Assembly (NCBI GenBank): GCA_001179505.1
Contig: CDMY01000258.1
Span: 62,001 to 126,000 of the forward strand
DNA length: 64,000 bases
Direction of reading: 5' to 3'
DNA from: Vitrella brassicaformis
Taxonomy: Eukaryota > Sar > Vitrellaceae
Positions 10,962 through 22,997 of this stretch are shown here, piece by piece. Position 1 is the first letter of the stretch. Each line of letters starts with the position of its first letter. The notes below the pieces were generated by a model. The model did not search any database. It saw only the letters and a program-made list of their open reading frames with translations, and had not been told where the DNA came from. The position numbers were made by a program, and so were the translations under genes.

Positions 10962-11913
10962 TCACTCGCCCATGAACTTGTAGAAGAATTGCATGTTCCT
11001 GTGGCCCCACTCGAGCCTGAAGCACCCGTTGCCATCGAAGGAGAACCCGATGCACCGCTTCGTGATGACGCCGTCGAAGTCGCTGGGGAACCGCCCCAAC
11101 AGATCCCTGTACTGATCGCGAGTCACCACCACACCACCTGCACAGCACACAATCAAGCGTCACACGTGTACGGAAAGAAACCGTCTTCGTTTGCCTCTGC
11201 CTCTGCCTCATTCGCCCGCTTCGCTTCACCTGTCCGATTGGCGAGAATGAGCAGCGCAATATCGTCATAGCTATGCAGCGGCCCCGGCGGCATGGGCATT
11301 TGCATCCCCTCGTGGCCGCCACCGTCCGACCCCTCGAAAGCACCGGTGTGCCACACCTTCTTCTTGGCGTATGGCACCAGGATGCGCTTGTCGATGGCGT
11401 CCAGCTTCTCCTTGTACTCGTAATTGGCTACCGGCACCCCCGGTGCGCCGCTGGCAGTGGTGGCGATGGGGCGGCGGAGGTACTTGTCCTCAACCAACGC
11501 GCGGACACTGTGCTTGTCATACCCTCTGCACACACACACACACAGACACACAGACAGAAACGAGCGGGTGTGTGCCTTTGTTGGCCTTTGTTGTGTGTGT
11601 GTGTGTGTGTGTGGTGGGTGATGACGTGACCGCACCGCTTCAGGAACCAGCTGACGGCCCTGTAGAGGAGTTTGTAGTCGAATGGCGGCATGTCCTTGTG
11701 CTTGTGCGAGAAGCGGGCGACGTTCGATGCGTCGAGCAGGACGGGCCGCCGGTGGCCCATCTCGAAGTTGGGCTGCGGGAAGGGATGATACGATGCCGCC
11801 GAGTCGGCATCGTAGCGCTCGAAGCTCAAGGTCTTCTCGAAACGGATATCATCATTGACGGGATCATCGTTGGTCTGCGCTACGCTCCTTTCTGCTGCGG
11901 AATGTGTATCCAT
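10962..11913 (-). CDS. Zc3h12a-like NYN-domain endoribonuclease
   Basis: Predicted PIN/NYN-fold RNase of the Zc3h12a/N4BP1 type, which cleaves RNA with a cluster of metal-binding aspartates. Three exons (11913-11636, 11525-11230, 11137-10962) total 750 nt, 249 residues in frame. The domain opens with RRPVLLDASNVARF (first Asp), followed by AVSWFLKRGYDKHSVRALV, which needs the GTGCGG donor at 11635. Next is SYDDIALLILANRTG (Asp pair) spliced to GGVVVTRDQYRDLLGRFP (third Asp cluster), ending CIGFSFDGNGCFRLEWG. No CCCH zinc finger precedes or follows the domain, unlike animal Zc3h12 proteins, so this is a stand-alone nuclease domain of near-minimal length. Head-to-head with the isoleucyl-tRNA synthetase gene. 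Substrate unknown. Confidence 0.8.
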
Positions 11914-12349
11914 CTCTCAGGCATACGACTTTTGAGCTCGCCTTCGAGCTCGCAGTTTCTTCGCGGGGAGAAAGGAAGGAGAATCGGAGCTTCCCGTGCA
12001 TCGTTGTGCTGCCGGAGGTGGCAGCGGTTTGATTGCAAGGCAGATCTGGTCACTTGAGCCACCTGTCTGTCAAAGATCGGTAAGAAGCGAACGACGAGTT
12101 GGTCCATGCTGCTGTTTGTGCAGATCTCTGTCGATTTGTCCTCCTCTCTGTATGGCCGGTGTGTGTCCAGGTGGCTGTCTGCACGCACGGCGAGTCGGCT
12201 GTGGGTGAGATCGCATCTGCGTTCCTCTCGAGATTCTGTGCGTGCGCCGTGGTGTGCGGCCTGCGAGGGGGCATCATCGCCTCACACACACATTGTGCAA
12301 CAGCGTTGCTGGCGTGGCATCACTGGCGAACGGCAACACGAGCGGCAAC
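11914..12349. promoter_or_regulatory. Divergent intergenic region, NYN RNase / IleRS
   Basis: 436 bp between opposing start codons. The short palindrome-like gagctcgccttcgagctcg lies near 11935-11953. No other element recognised. Confidence 0.4.
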
Positions 12350-15300
12350 ATGACGACATTCCATCCAGGTCTGTCGCCGATCGATGTGGGACGGATGAAT
12401 GGACGGCTGCAGTGCAGTGGCTGGTCTGGGTTGTGTGTGTCACGTGTTTGCAGTGTCTGACCGGGTGTGCTTCCCCGAGGAAGAAGAGAAGACACTGCAG
12501 GTCAGTGGAGTGGAGTCGACCTGCGGGCAGCTCATCTGCTCTGAGATTACATGCGCCTGAGTGAATGATTGAGGGGGTGTGTCTGTTGTGTGGATGGGGA
12601 TGGGATGGCCGTGTGGGTTGCAGTATTGGCAGCAGATTGACGCCTTCAAGACCAGCTACCAACAGAGTGTCGATGAGGGCCGGCCCGTCTACCGCTTCTA
12701 CGACGGACCACCATTCGCCACCGGCCTCCCACACTACGGACACATTCTCGCTGGAACCATCAAAGTACCATTCATCAACCACAACGCACAGACAGTCCAT
12801 CCACCATTGTGTGTGTGTTTGCGGTGGTCATTCATTGTGTCTGTGTAGGATGTGGTGACCCGTTATGCGCACCAGAGTGGGTATTGTGTGGAGCGTCGGT
12901 TCGGGTGGGACTGCCACGGGCTGCCCGTAGAGCACGAGATCGACAAGAAACTCAATGTCAAGTCCAAGGAAGACGTTCTCGCGGTGAGAGAGAGAGTGAC
13001 CTGACACGCGCTTCACACACACACACACACACGTGTCGACACGTCAGTCAATATAGGCTCATCGGCCTGGCCCTGGGTCTGGCCGTGTGTCAGATGGGTA
13101 TTGGTGTGTACAATGAGGAGTGCCGGTCGATCGTCATGCGCTACTCAAAGGAGTGGCAGCAAGTCATCGGTCAGCCAGCCACTGCATGGTCGTGTTGTGT
13201 TGTGTGATTCACCCGCTTAATGAATCGCTGATTGATTGGTCGTCGACACAGAGCGTATGGGTCGGTGGATTGACTTTGAGAACGACTACAAGACACTCGA
13301 CATCTCATTCATGGAGTCTGTCTGGTGGGCCATTTAAATGCAACTGCACACACACAGACAGACAGACAGTATCCTGTGTCTTTGTGTGCTTGTGTGTGTG
13401 TAGGTGGGCGTTCAAGCAGCTGTTCGAGAAGAAACTCGTCTACAGAGCATTCAAAGTGCGCGAGTGACGCGACGACGGACGACGGATGCCGATGGTGTGT
13501 GTGGTCCACACAAACAAACAGGTGATGCCGTATTCGACTGTGCTGTGCACGCCGCTCGCCAACTTTGAGGTCAACCAGAACTACAAAGACATCTCAGACC
13601 CCTCAATCATCGTCGCATTCCCGTAACACACCACACACACTGGACGAGTGGAATGGTGTGTGTGGTGCGGGTATTTCAATCGTTCGTCGGTGTGCGGTGT
13701 GCAGGTATGTGGATGAGAGCGCTTGTGACTTTCTGGCGTGGACGACCACCCCGTGGACGCTGCCGTCCAACCTGGCCCTGTGCGTCAACCCGCACTCGAC
13801 CTACCTGAGGGTCAAAAACAAAAAGACCGACAGGTACGTACGGCTCACACACACACACAGACACACACACACAGACAGACAGACAGACAGACAGAGAGGC
13901 GCGTGTCTGTGTGTGTGGGTATGGCGACATGTGTGTGGCTGCAGGGAGTGGGTGTTGATGGAGGCGCGTCTGCCGTGGGTGTGCAAGGAGCTCAAACTCG
14001 ACATGGACACCGACATCAACATCGAAGACAAATTCCCCGGCAAAGTCCTCGAAGGTCGGTCAAGGCAGGGAGACGCGGATGGACGATGGACGATGACGAT
14101 CTCCATGTCTGTGTGTCGACAGGCATTCGTTACAAGCCGATGTTTGAGTACTTCAACAAGGGCGTGTGGAAGGAGAAAGGATTCAGGGTCATCACAGGCG
14201 ACTTCGTCGAAGAGACCGGCGGTCAGACACGCACACACACACGCACACACACACGGAGAGAGAGAGAGAGGGAGAGCGCATCATGTGTGTGTGGTTTATG
14301 TGTGTCAGGCACTGGTGTGGTCCACTGTGCCCCTGCCTTTGGCGAGGACGATTACAAGGCATGCGTCGCATTCAAGTGAGCGGACGGACGGACACACCAA
14401 TCCAATCCAATCAGCCGTCACATTGATTGCATCACAATGAATGCCGGGCCGTTGCTGTGTGCCTCTTTCCGTCCGTCCATCCATCCATTCCCATGGCAGC
14501 ATCATCGACAAGGAGTCAGGCGCCCTGCCTTGCCCCGTCGATGCCAACGGCAGGTTCACTGACGAGGTACCACACACACACACACACACTCACACACACA
14601 TAGGCAGACGCGGACACCCTCCCTTCATTCACTGCATGGGTGTGTGTGGATGGGATGCAGGTGCCCGACTACCAGGGGCAGAACGTGAAGGACGCCGACA
14701 AGGACATTCGGGTCAGCGCACATCACATGAATGAATGGATCAAGTGCACGGATGCGAGTGAAACGCCCTTCTCTTTCTCTCTCTCGCGCGCGTGTGTGTG
14801 TGTGTGTGTGTGTCCCACCACCCAGCGTGACATGAAGGCGACGGGTCGTCTGTTGCTCAACGCCAATGAAGTCCACTCATACCCCCACTGCTGGCGATCC
14901 GACACACCGCTCATATACAGAGTACACACACACCACACCACACCACACCACACCGATTCCCCCACCCTTTGCGCGTCGCCCATCTGTGCCATCTGTGCCA
15001 TTGATTCATCGTCAGGCGGTTCCGTGTTGGTTCATCAGTGTGGAGAAGGTCAAGCACGACATCCTGAAGAACATGGAGCGGACCTACTGGGTGCCGTCAT
15101 TCGTCAAGGAGAAGCGCTTCTACAACTGGGTCAAGGACTCCAACGACTGGTGCGTCAGCCGCAACAGGTTCTGGGGCACACCCATTCCCCTCTGGCACTC
15201 GGACGACTGGAAAGAGATCGTCTGCATCGGTCAGCCAGTGGAGCCAACAGTATGGAAAGGGAGAATCCTCTGTGCTGTGTGCGCAGGCAGTGTGGCTGAG

Positions 15301-18300
15301 CTGGAGGAGAAGACAGGCAAGAAGATCACAGACATCCACAGGCATTTCATCGACGACCTGAAGATCCCCTCGAGCCGCCCCGGCATGCCAGACCTCAAGA
15401 GAATCGAAGAGGTCAGCCTGCCTGCCCCTGAGCCCATTCAACCATATGAATCAGCCCGTCTTGTCTCCGCATATGCCACAACAAACAGGTGTTTGACTGC
15501 TGGTTCGAGAGCGGCTCGATGCCTTACGGCCAGGTGCACTACCCTTTTGAGAACGCCGACAAGGTGCGGGGGTGTGAAGAGGGAACAAACACGACCCAAA
15601 GGGACACACAAAGGAGAACTGTGTGTGTCAGTTCCGCGAGGGCTTCCCGGCCGATTTTATCGCTGAGGGGCTCGACCAGGTCAGAAGGGATGAGACAGTG
15701 GATGCAGGGCAAGCCCTGCATGTACCCGTGTTTGCCTTCATGTCTGGTGCAGACCCGCGGCTGGTTCTACACGCTGATGGTGCTGTCCTCGGCCCTCTTC
15801 GACGAGCCCGCCTTCAAAAACCTCATCTGCAACGGTCAGCACACACCCGACCCGTTTTCTCCCACACACCACTCAGAGAAGGGTCCGCGTGTTATTTCTG
15901 TTCAGGGTTGGTGCTGGCTGCTGACGGCAAGAAGATGAGCAAGCGTCTGAAGAACTACCCCGACCCCATGAGTGTGGTCAACAACCACGGCGCCGACGCC
16001 ATCCGGCTGTACCTCATCAACTCCCCCGTCGTCAGGGCGGAGCCGCTGCGCTTCAAGGAGGAGGGCGTGAGGGACGTCGTCAAGGACATCTTCCTGCCCT
16101 GGTTCAACGCATACAGGTACCAGACACGTGTGTCTGCAAGGAGAGGAGTGGAACAGCTTGGTCGTTCGCTTTGTGTGGATAGGTTTCTGCTGCAGGAGGT
16201 CGGCAGATACGAGAACAATGGTAAGCACGGCAAAGTGTGTGTGCATCGGCCGACCTGCCTTGATGAGTGCGGGTGGCCATCCATCACCCATGTCATGTAG
16301 GTGGGAAGTTCCAGGCCGACCCTGCGTTGGTCGAGGCGTCAGACAACGTCATGGATCGGTGGATCTACGCAGCCACACAACACCTGATCCAGGTCAGCCA
16401 GCACAGCACAGCACATGGGCAGACACAAGACAAGACACACACAGGCGGACGGATTGACGGATACGTGTTGTGTTGTGTTGTGTGACTGATGGATGCGTGC
16501 GTCAGTACGTGGACCAGGAGATGAAGGCCTACAGGCTCTACACCGTGGCACCCAAGCTCGTCGACTTCCTGGAACAGCTCACCAACTGGTCAGTCAGGGC
16601 AGACACACAGCGCACACGCATCGGCATACTCGTCCGTGCCTGACAATTCTCTCACAGGTACGTCCGCCTGAACCGTGACCGAATGCGAGGTAGGTGAGCA
16701 TTTAGAACGAACGGCCATCATTTGATCTGTGCTTGTGTGTGTATGTGTGAAGGTCTGTCGGGTGCTGACGAGACCATCACATCACTGTGCACGCTGTACG
16801 AGGTTCTCATGATCATCACACGACTCATGGTACCTACACACCACACACACATACACACACACACACGATGACCTGCCGTTTGTGTGACATATATCCGTCC
16901 GTCCGTCAGGCCCCTTTCACGCCATTCTTGACCGAGTATCTCTATCAGAATCTCGCCAGAGCACTGCCCGAAGGTCAGTGAGTGCGCCATTCCATGCGCC
17001 ATATTCTTGATGCATTGTGGGTGGCATGCTTGCAACGCTTGTGTGTGTGTGTGTGTGCGTGCAGGCCACCCGGACAGGTGTGCGAGTGTGCATTGGGTGA
17101 GTCTGCCAAAGGCCAACGAGAAGAGAATCGACGCGCACATCGAAACCAGAGTTGCGCGCATGCAAACCGGTCAGTCTGTCGGTGCTGGAGAAAGGAAGGA
17201 GGCAGACCTGCCCTGCCCTGCCCCACAGCCATTTGTTGGGCCCCTTCTGGTATACCCTTTGTTTGTGTCGGTGTGTCTGTCGGTGCAGTGATCGAGCTCG
17301 GCCGTCAGGTCCGCGAGAAAAGGAAGGTGTCCCTCAAGACGCCCGTCAAGGAGGTCCGCGTGATCCACGCCGACCCCTCTTACATCGCCGACATTGACTA
17401 CCTGCAGTCCTACATCAAGGTCAGTCAGTCAGGCCACCCAAAACATTAATGGGAAGGGCACATGAGTGACACACGGCATGGCGTGGCATGGCCCTCCCTC
17501 CCTCTGCGTGTGTGAACCGTCCAGGACGAGCTCAACACAATGGAGCTGACACTGTCCACCGATGCCTCCGCCATTCACCTGTCCGCACAGGCAAACAGCC
17601 AAATACTCGGACCAAAATTCGGAAAGGAGTTCGGGCCAAGTGAGTGCATCTGACAGAGAGGCTGGCATGGGATGATCGCAACATGGGTCCGTTCTGCCTG
17701 CTGGTCAGTTCGAAAGGCCGTGTGTGAGCTGACCCACGAGCAGCTGCAGGCATTCGAAGAGACGGGTGGGTGGGTCGGCACTCTCAAAGCACACGACGAG
17801 AGGACACTCAGGTGTGTGGGCGTGTGGCGTGTTTGTTATAGGCGAGATCGCTGTGTGCGGCCACACCTTGAAGCGAGACGAGCTCTTCTTGAAGCGGAGT
17901 GCCAAGGACATTGTGACCAACCCAAACCTGGAGGCAGATGGAGACAAGTAAACACACAAGAACTAGCCGCGTGTGTGGATCAATGTGACTGTGTGTGTGT
18001 GCCCCGCCCCTGTCTAATTAATTAGTTCTGTGTTGGTCGTTGTCGACTTCACCTCGGACGACAGCCTGCAGACCATGGCACTCGCTAGAGAGGTCACGCA
18101 CACGCACACGTGACGTACACACACGTGTGTGCACATACAAATGCATCTCTGTCTGTCTGTCTGTCTGTCTGTCTGCTGCCTCCCATCCCTTTTTCAGGTT
18201 GCGAATCGGGTGCAGAAGATGCGCAAGAAGGCGGGGCTGAGCCAGGATGACCCCGTGGACATGTGGGCCACACCGGCAGACCTCACTAAGGCACCCAACA

Positions 18301-19020
18301 TCCAAAAGGTATCAACACATACACCCAGCCAGGAAGGAGTATTCACCGTCCGTGCGGCTCGGCAGGTGCTGACCAAAGAGCGCGAGTATCTGCATCGGTG
18401 CCTCAGGCGGCAAATGTAGGCATGCACTCGACTCACACTGGCAGGCAGGCCACACGACCCACATTGAGGGTGCGTTGCGGTGCGGCTGTGTCATCCATCA
18501 TGCAGCTTCGACGGAGAGCAGCGGCAGGGCCACGAGGTCATCATCTACCAAGAGGATGTGACGGTCAACGGTGAGGATCTGAGGGTCGAGTTCACCCTCA
18601 GTGGCATCAGGTTCAACGAACAAGAGCTCCGCCGCCTGGCGCAGTCCATCAAGGTGGAGAGCTCCGATGGCCCAGCCAAGGCCAACGGGGTGGCGGCCAC
18701 TGCTGTCAATGGTGTCGATGGCGATGGGACGGACGGGCTGGTGACGGCGATGAAAGGGTGTCTGCTGTCCTATGAGGTCGAGGAGCTCAAACAGCTCGCT
18801 TCCTCAAACAACGGTGTGCAGGCGGCAGATGGGAAGCTGGCATGGGGGTGTTTTGTCATGTGTTCGCGCGTTTGTCAGGTTCCGTGACGTTCAACATTGA
18901 GGGCGCTGGCCAATGTGTGCTCATCAGAGACAAGTAAGGGGACCTAGTAGAACCACAAAGGCAGGCCCAGGGCGACCAGCCTGCACCAGTGCATTTGTCT
19001 GCAGGCACTGGAGCGCCTAG
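12350..19020 (+). CDS. Isoleucyl-tRNA synthetase, cytosolic type
   Basis: Class I aminoacyl-tRNA synthetase charging tRNA-Ile. Exon 1 is 19 nt (12350-12368, MTTFHP), exon 2 is 12454-12500 ([16 protein letters not shown]), and well over 20 further exons follow. The last is 17 nt and ends at TAG 19018-19020 (RDKHWSA). Catalytic signatures: HIGH motif as HYGH at 12732-12743 ([18 protein letters not shown]) and KMSKS as KMSKR at 15932-15946. The CP1 editing domain shows [17 protein letters not shown] near 13.74-13.78 kb and [15 protein letters not shown] near 14.3 kb. Zinc/tRNA-proximal blocks include [19 protein letters not shown] (15.15 kb) and [14 protein letters not shown] (15.5 kb). The anticodon-binding domain follows ([14 protein letters not shown], 16.35 kb), then a eukaryote-type C-terminal extension. 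Close similarity to animal/fungal cytosolic IARS over these motifs argues for the cytosolic enzyme. Many introns carry TG/CA or GACA microsatellites. Confidence 0.95.
13846..13895 (+). repeat. (CA)n/(CAGA)n microsatellite in an IleRS intron
   Basis: Compound run of CA and CAGA units between exons ending KNKKTDR and starting [11 protein letters not shown]. It is the longest of several intronic microsatellites in this gene. Confidence 0.8.
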
Positions 19021-19325
19021 GACAGGTTCGACAGTGCGTGTGTGGTCGGTTGGTCGGTCACATTGGTTTGTTAGTTTGCCAATTTGTGTGTGTGTGTGTT
19101 GGCGTGAGTGGGTGTCGCCGTGGACGCTGAGTGCCTTTGATCAATCAATCAGGAGGCACAGACACACACAGGCAGGCAGACTTCTTTGTTGTGCTGATGG
19201 CATGAGAGCAATCAGCATGCAGAGATCATGATCCCCCACCTCATCCTGGCCATGACTTGCAATTGGGCGCCAGCCACGAGCCTTGAAAGAAAGAGCTGCG
19301 CAAACTGCCGTGCACTCCGATACGC

Positions 19326-21436
19326 ATGCACCTCTTCGTAGCGATTCCACGGGGAATGAACGACCTCCGGAAGATCGCCGCTCCGGTTCGGGTGGCCCGA
19401 AAACTCAAAGCTAAAACGAGGAGCTCTACAGCGGCTCCATTGCATCGACAGACCCTTTCGCGGCTCAAGTCAGCAAGAGTCAGCATGTATCTTCCGCCCG
19501 GCTCTGTGCGTCCGACTCTGCCGGCCATCGGCAACAGCAATACGGCACACCATCGCAGCCTTTTCCGTCTCAAGAACGCCACAGGGCAGGCATGCCACTT
19601 CAATTCCCTTATGTGGAGTATCTTCAACCTCAAGGCGGTGCGGAAGAGGCTCACCAGGTGAAAGGGAGCTACTTATTGCAGTGGGTGGGGGAGCTGAGCT
19701 GCAGGGGGCTGGATTGTCTCATCTGATGATGCCTCTCTTTTGTTCCTTGTGGGTCTTTCTTTGCAGATCAGATGGCACTGAAGCGTCGCCCACGCTCCAG
19801 AAGCTAAAAGAGGCCTTTCTCACCATCGACAAAGCCCCCTCCCTTACCCCGGCCTGCCCTCCTCTTTTCGACCTGACTGGCCTGCTCGTCCATCTCGAGA
19901 ACGCCCTCGAGACGTCTGAGTACCACGTCGACGTCAGAAGCCAACAGGACACCGCCGAGACGTGCACCGCCCTCCTGCACCTCATCGACAGTGAGGAGGC
20001 AGCGGCAGGCGTTGCATCCAACCAGCGGTTCGACGCCCTCATCGGCAGCTCATTTGTGAGCCAACTGATGTGCAGTCACTGCTGCGATGACACGGGGAGG
20101 GAGGAGTCGCAGCGGATGGTGTCGTTGGGGATCAGTCACGCGATGAATGCCTTCAGAGAGTGGGGGCTGATGGAGCTGGTCGAGGAGACCACTCTGAAAC
20201 CTGAGCTGATGGAGGCCGCAGCCGGATGCCCCACTTGCGGCCGCCGGCGATACAAACGGTAAGAAGAGACAGACAAAGGGAGACAAGGAAGGCGACGCAT
20301 GGAAAACCTCACTTTCTTCTTGGTTGATGCGATGCAGGCTGTATTTTGACCTGCCGGGTGACGTGCTGCCTTTCGCCGTGAAGCGCAATCAGATCGTCTA
20401 CAACAACAATGGTGACATCGATCGGCAGTATCCGAGCCCTCTCCCGATACACCTCCCAATGACACTCACGCTGCCCTCCACCATCGGCCCCCTCACCTAT
20501 CGACTGTCGAGTGCCCAGCTCCATCACCCAGAGCAAGACCGCGAAGGCAACGCGACGGCCGAAGCAGGCCACTATACGACAATCCTCAGGTGTCTTGAGG
20601 ACGGGCCCGCCTCAGGAGACGGCGGGGGCAGCAGCAACAGCAGCAATAGCGGCAGCGGCAGCAGCTACTGGGCACTGACAAACGATGCGGCGCCACCCCG
20701 CATCATGACGCAGCAGGAGGCGACGGCGTTCCTGTCATCGCAGGAGACGCAGAGTCGGGTGTGTGTGGCGTGGTATGAGAGGGATGAAACCGAGAGCGAC
20801 GGCGCTTGTGCTGTCCCTCTCTCGAGGGGTGAGAGAGAGGGCGGGGAGAGGGGGGGCAACAGCAACAGCGGGGGGAACAGCAAGGGGATGCCCCACGCCA
20901 GACACCATTATGGGGTGCCGTCAGCAAGCAGAAAGAAAGACAGATGGATGGATGGATGAATGGTGGATGGATGTATACCTGTCTGTCTGTCTCTTTGTGT
21001 GTCTGGCACGCTACGCACACAGGTGCCATACACATACACGGATGAAGAGCTCTTTCCCGCCCTGCGGCCATATCCAGGCCTCCCGCGCGTCATTTACCCG
21101 CCATTTCCGCCGCCCCCCAACAACCCCAAGAAGCCATCGCACAAGAAGGCCACACGCCCGCAGCTTGTCCGTCCAATGACCACCGAGAAACCCAAGGTAG
21201 ACTACATGGCATCACTCGGCAAGAGCCTGACGAAGCTGGTGAAAGCGATGTTCCCGCCGAGGCAGCCCAACTTCAAGCTGCCTCCTCCAGAGGTCTTGTT
21301 CCCGCCCCCTCGGCCATATCCAGGCGGCCCCGTGGTGATGGTGGGTGAGACGGTGCTGCCTCTCGTCGTCCCTGTGAGAGCTGGCGTCCTTCCCACATAC
21401 CACGTGAGCACCTTGTCTCCCGTCATGGTCCGGTGA
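19326..21436 (+). CDS. Ubiquitin-specific protease (C19) family protein, divergent
   Basis: Predicted deubiquitinase. Four exons (19326-19657, 19767-20258, 20338-20914, 21023-21436) sum to 1815 nt, 604 residues in frame. The Cys box is RLKNATGQACHFNSLMWSIF with nucleophile C90; the usual GNTCY is here GQACH, so the Asn preceding the Cys by two is replaced by Gln. The zinc-finger 'fingers' motif is split: LMCSHC (about residue 210), then GCPTCGRRRYKR, followed by LPFAVKRNQIVYNN, the block that normally reads LxxxLxRF. The His box is AGHYTTILR (His codon 20570-20572), with YWALTNDAAPPRIMTQQEAT completing the triad region. A Ser/Gly/Asn insert lies inside the His box. The C-terminus is Pro-rich (FPPRQPNFKLPPPEV). 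All catalytic elements are present, so activity is plausible; start codon uncertain. Confidence 0.78.
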
Positions 21437-22139
21437 GGACGAGGGACGGTACGAGGGGGGGAGATAGTGGTGGGTAGGCGTGTTAGTATAGCTCTGACGG
21501 GGGGAAACAGTCTGTCTCATAGGTTCCACCTTACCTTAGTGGGTTTAGGAGTGGCTGGCTGGCTGGCAGAGAGGATTTCAGTCCTAGCTGCCTACCGTGC
21601 ATCTCTCTCTACAGACACATCACATCCAGCCACTGACGGTACATGTGTGCAGGACAGGACCTGCTGCCGCCATAGATATGGTATGTCTCCGTTTGTTTGT
21701 GTGCCATGGATGCGATGGATGCGATGGATGCGATGCATGGCAGCGGGACCGGCCGCATGTATTACATGGACATCTGCCTGTACGTGTGTTGGATGGGATA
21801 CATGAGCCGCATGACGTGACCTGTCTTCGCTACTTGAATTGATTTCAACCTCATGTCAATCTTGCAGCTGTTCCTCTCTGTATGGATCCCTCTCTCTGCC
21901 TGTCGCGCCTTGGACAGGTTCAACAGTGCGTGTGCGGGTGCATTCATTCGCATCGTCCATCTGCACACTAATGTCTGTCTGATTTCTCATCCCATCCATC
22001 CCCCTAACTCGTTCGTCGGTTAGCTCTAAAATCAGCCGGCGAGCCAAGCCAAGCCCTCTCAGACAAATCTCCCGCCACCCATGCAATACAACACGACACT
22101 CATCCACTCCACGTGTCTGTCCATCCATCGTCTTGTCAG
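21437..22139. other. Intergenic, convergent gene ends
   Basis: Tail-to-tail spacer of about 700 bp with a GATGCGATG repeat near 21707-21735. It also holds a 28-nt sequence at 21907-21934 that nearly matches the end of the IleRS gene (19015-19042). No gene seen. Confidence 0.55.
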
Positions 22140-22997
22140 TCAGTCATCCTCGATGGGAATTTCCCAGGTGGGGTTCTTGGACATGCTGTCGAACGTGTCG
22201 CCGAACTGCTTCTTGTACACCTCGTCCTCATCCTGCAGCTCCAGCACCACATCAGACCTCGGGTAAGACACGCAGGTCAAGGCATACCCCGCCCTCTCCA
22301 TCTCCCGCGTCAGCCCGATCTGCGGGTCCATCTTGACCTCCCCCTCCCTCACGCGCACCGCACACGTGGTGCAGCACCCATTGCGGCACATCTTCTTGAT
22401 ATTCTTGATCGGCGGCAGGTTCCGCGACTCCTCAAAGGAAAAGAAAATGTACCGGTCCTCGGGCACATCCTGGGTGTGCCGCTCGCCGCTGACCGGGTCG
22501 ATGATGGTCACCTTGTACGTCTTGGCGTTTGGGTCGCCCGGCCAGGGCCCGCCCTTGTATGGCTTGATCCTGTCGCCCATCTCCCACTTCATGGGCGTGT
22601 CGTCGGCGTCACCATGCCATGGCCGGTACTCGCGGTCCTGGTGGAACCGGTAGGGGGAGGCCTCCTGCCATGACGGCTGCTGCTGCTCCTCCTCTGACTC
22701 GTCATCGTGTTGCGCATCCTCTTCTTGACCCGCATCTGCAGCTTCAAGCACATCAGCTGCTGCGGTGGTCACGTCGGCCGTCTTGCTGACAGTTGAGGAA
22801 AAGAGCCGGCTGCTGCTGCTGCCGCGGCCATGAGTCGTCAGCCGTAGTAGATGAGGCGGCCTCAAAGCAGCCATAAGGGGGATGTCGTTGCGGAGCGTTG
22901 ATGACAGCGAAGAGGGGACGGTGAAGCTGCGGACGAAGGGCAGCGCCAGAAGGCCGCAGAGCCAGCACCAGCACAAGAGCGAACACGCCAACATCAT
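22140..22997 (-). CDS. Plant-type [2Fe-2S] ferredoxin-domain protein, plastid-targeted leader
   Basis: Single-exon gene, 285 residues from the tandem Met at 22997. The C-terminal domain carries the [2Fe-2S] signature CRNGCCTTCAVRVREGEV (ligands at C1, C6 and C9 of that block) with the distal Cys in AGYALTCVSYPRSDVVLEL, as in plant and cyanobacterial ferredoxins. It ends in an acidic tail (EIPIEDD). The leader begins with a hydrophobic signal (MLACSLLCWCWLCGLLALPF), followed by a Ser/Thr/Arg-rich stretch containing FTVPSSLSS: the bipartite signal-plus-transit form used by complex red plastids. A long acidic linker (EEDAQHDDESEEEQQQ) separates leader and domain, and the domain is preceded by a proline/tyrosine-rich block. 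Much larger than PetF (about 97 aa), so it may be a specialised electron carrier. Divergent from the membrane protein gene to its right. Confidence 0.83.
   Translation of the reverse strand: MMLACSLLCWCWLCGLLALPFVRSFTVPSSLSSTLRNDIPLMAALRPPHLLRLTTHGRGSSSSRLFSSTVSKTADVTTAAADVLEAADAGQEEDAQHDDESEEEQQQPSWQEASPYRFHQDREYRPWHGDADDTPMKWEMGDRIKPYKGGPWPGDPNAKTYKVTIIDPVSGERHTQDVPEDRYIFFSFEESRNLPPIKNIKKMCRNGCCTTCAVRVREGEVKMDPQIGLTREMERAGYALTCVSYPRSDVVLELQDEDEVYKKQFGDTFDSMSKNPTWEIPIEDD

Noticed and set aside
13834-14280. CA/GACA and GA repeats that could be mistaken for a CRISPR-like or structured array
   Set aside because: Pure microsatellites inside introns. No regular spacers, and the organism is eukaryotic.
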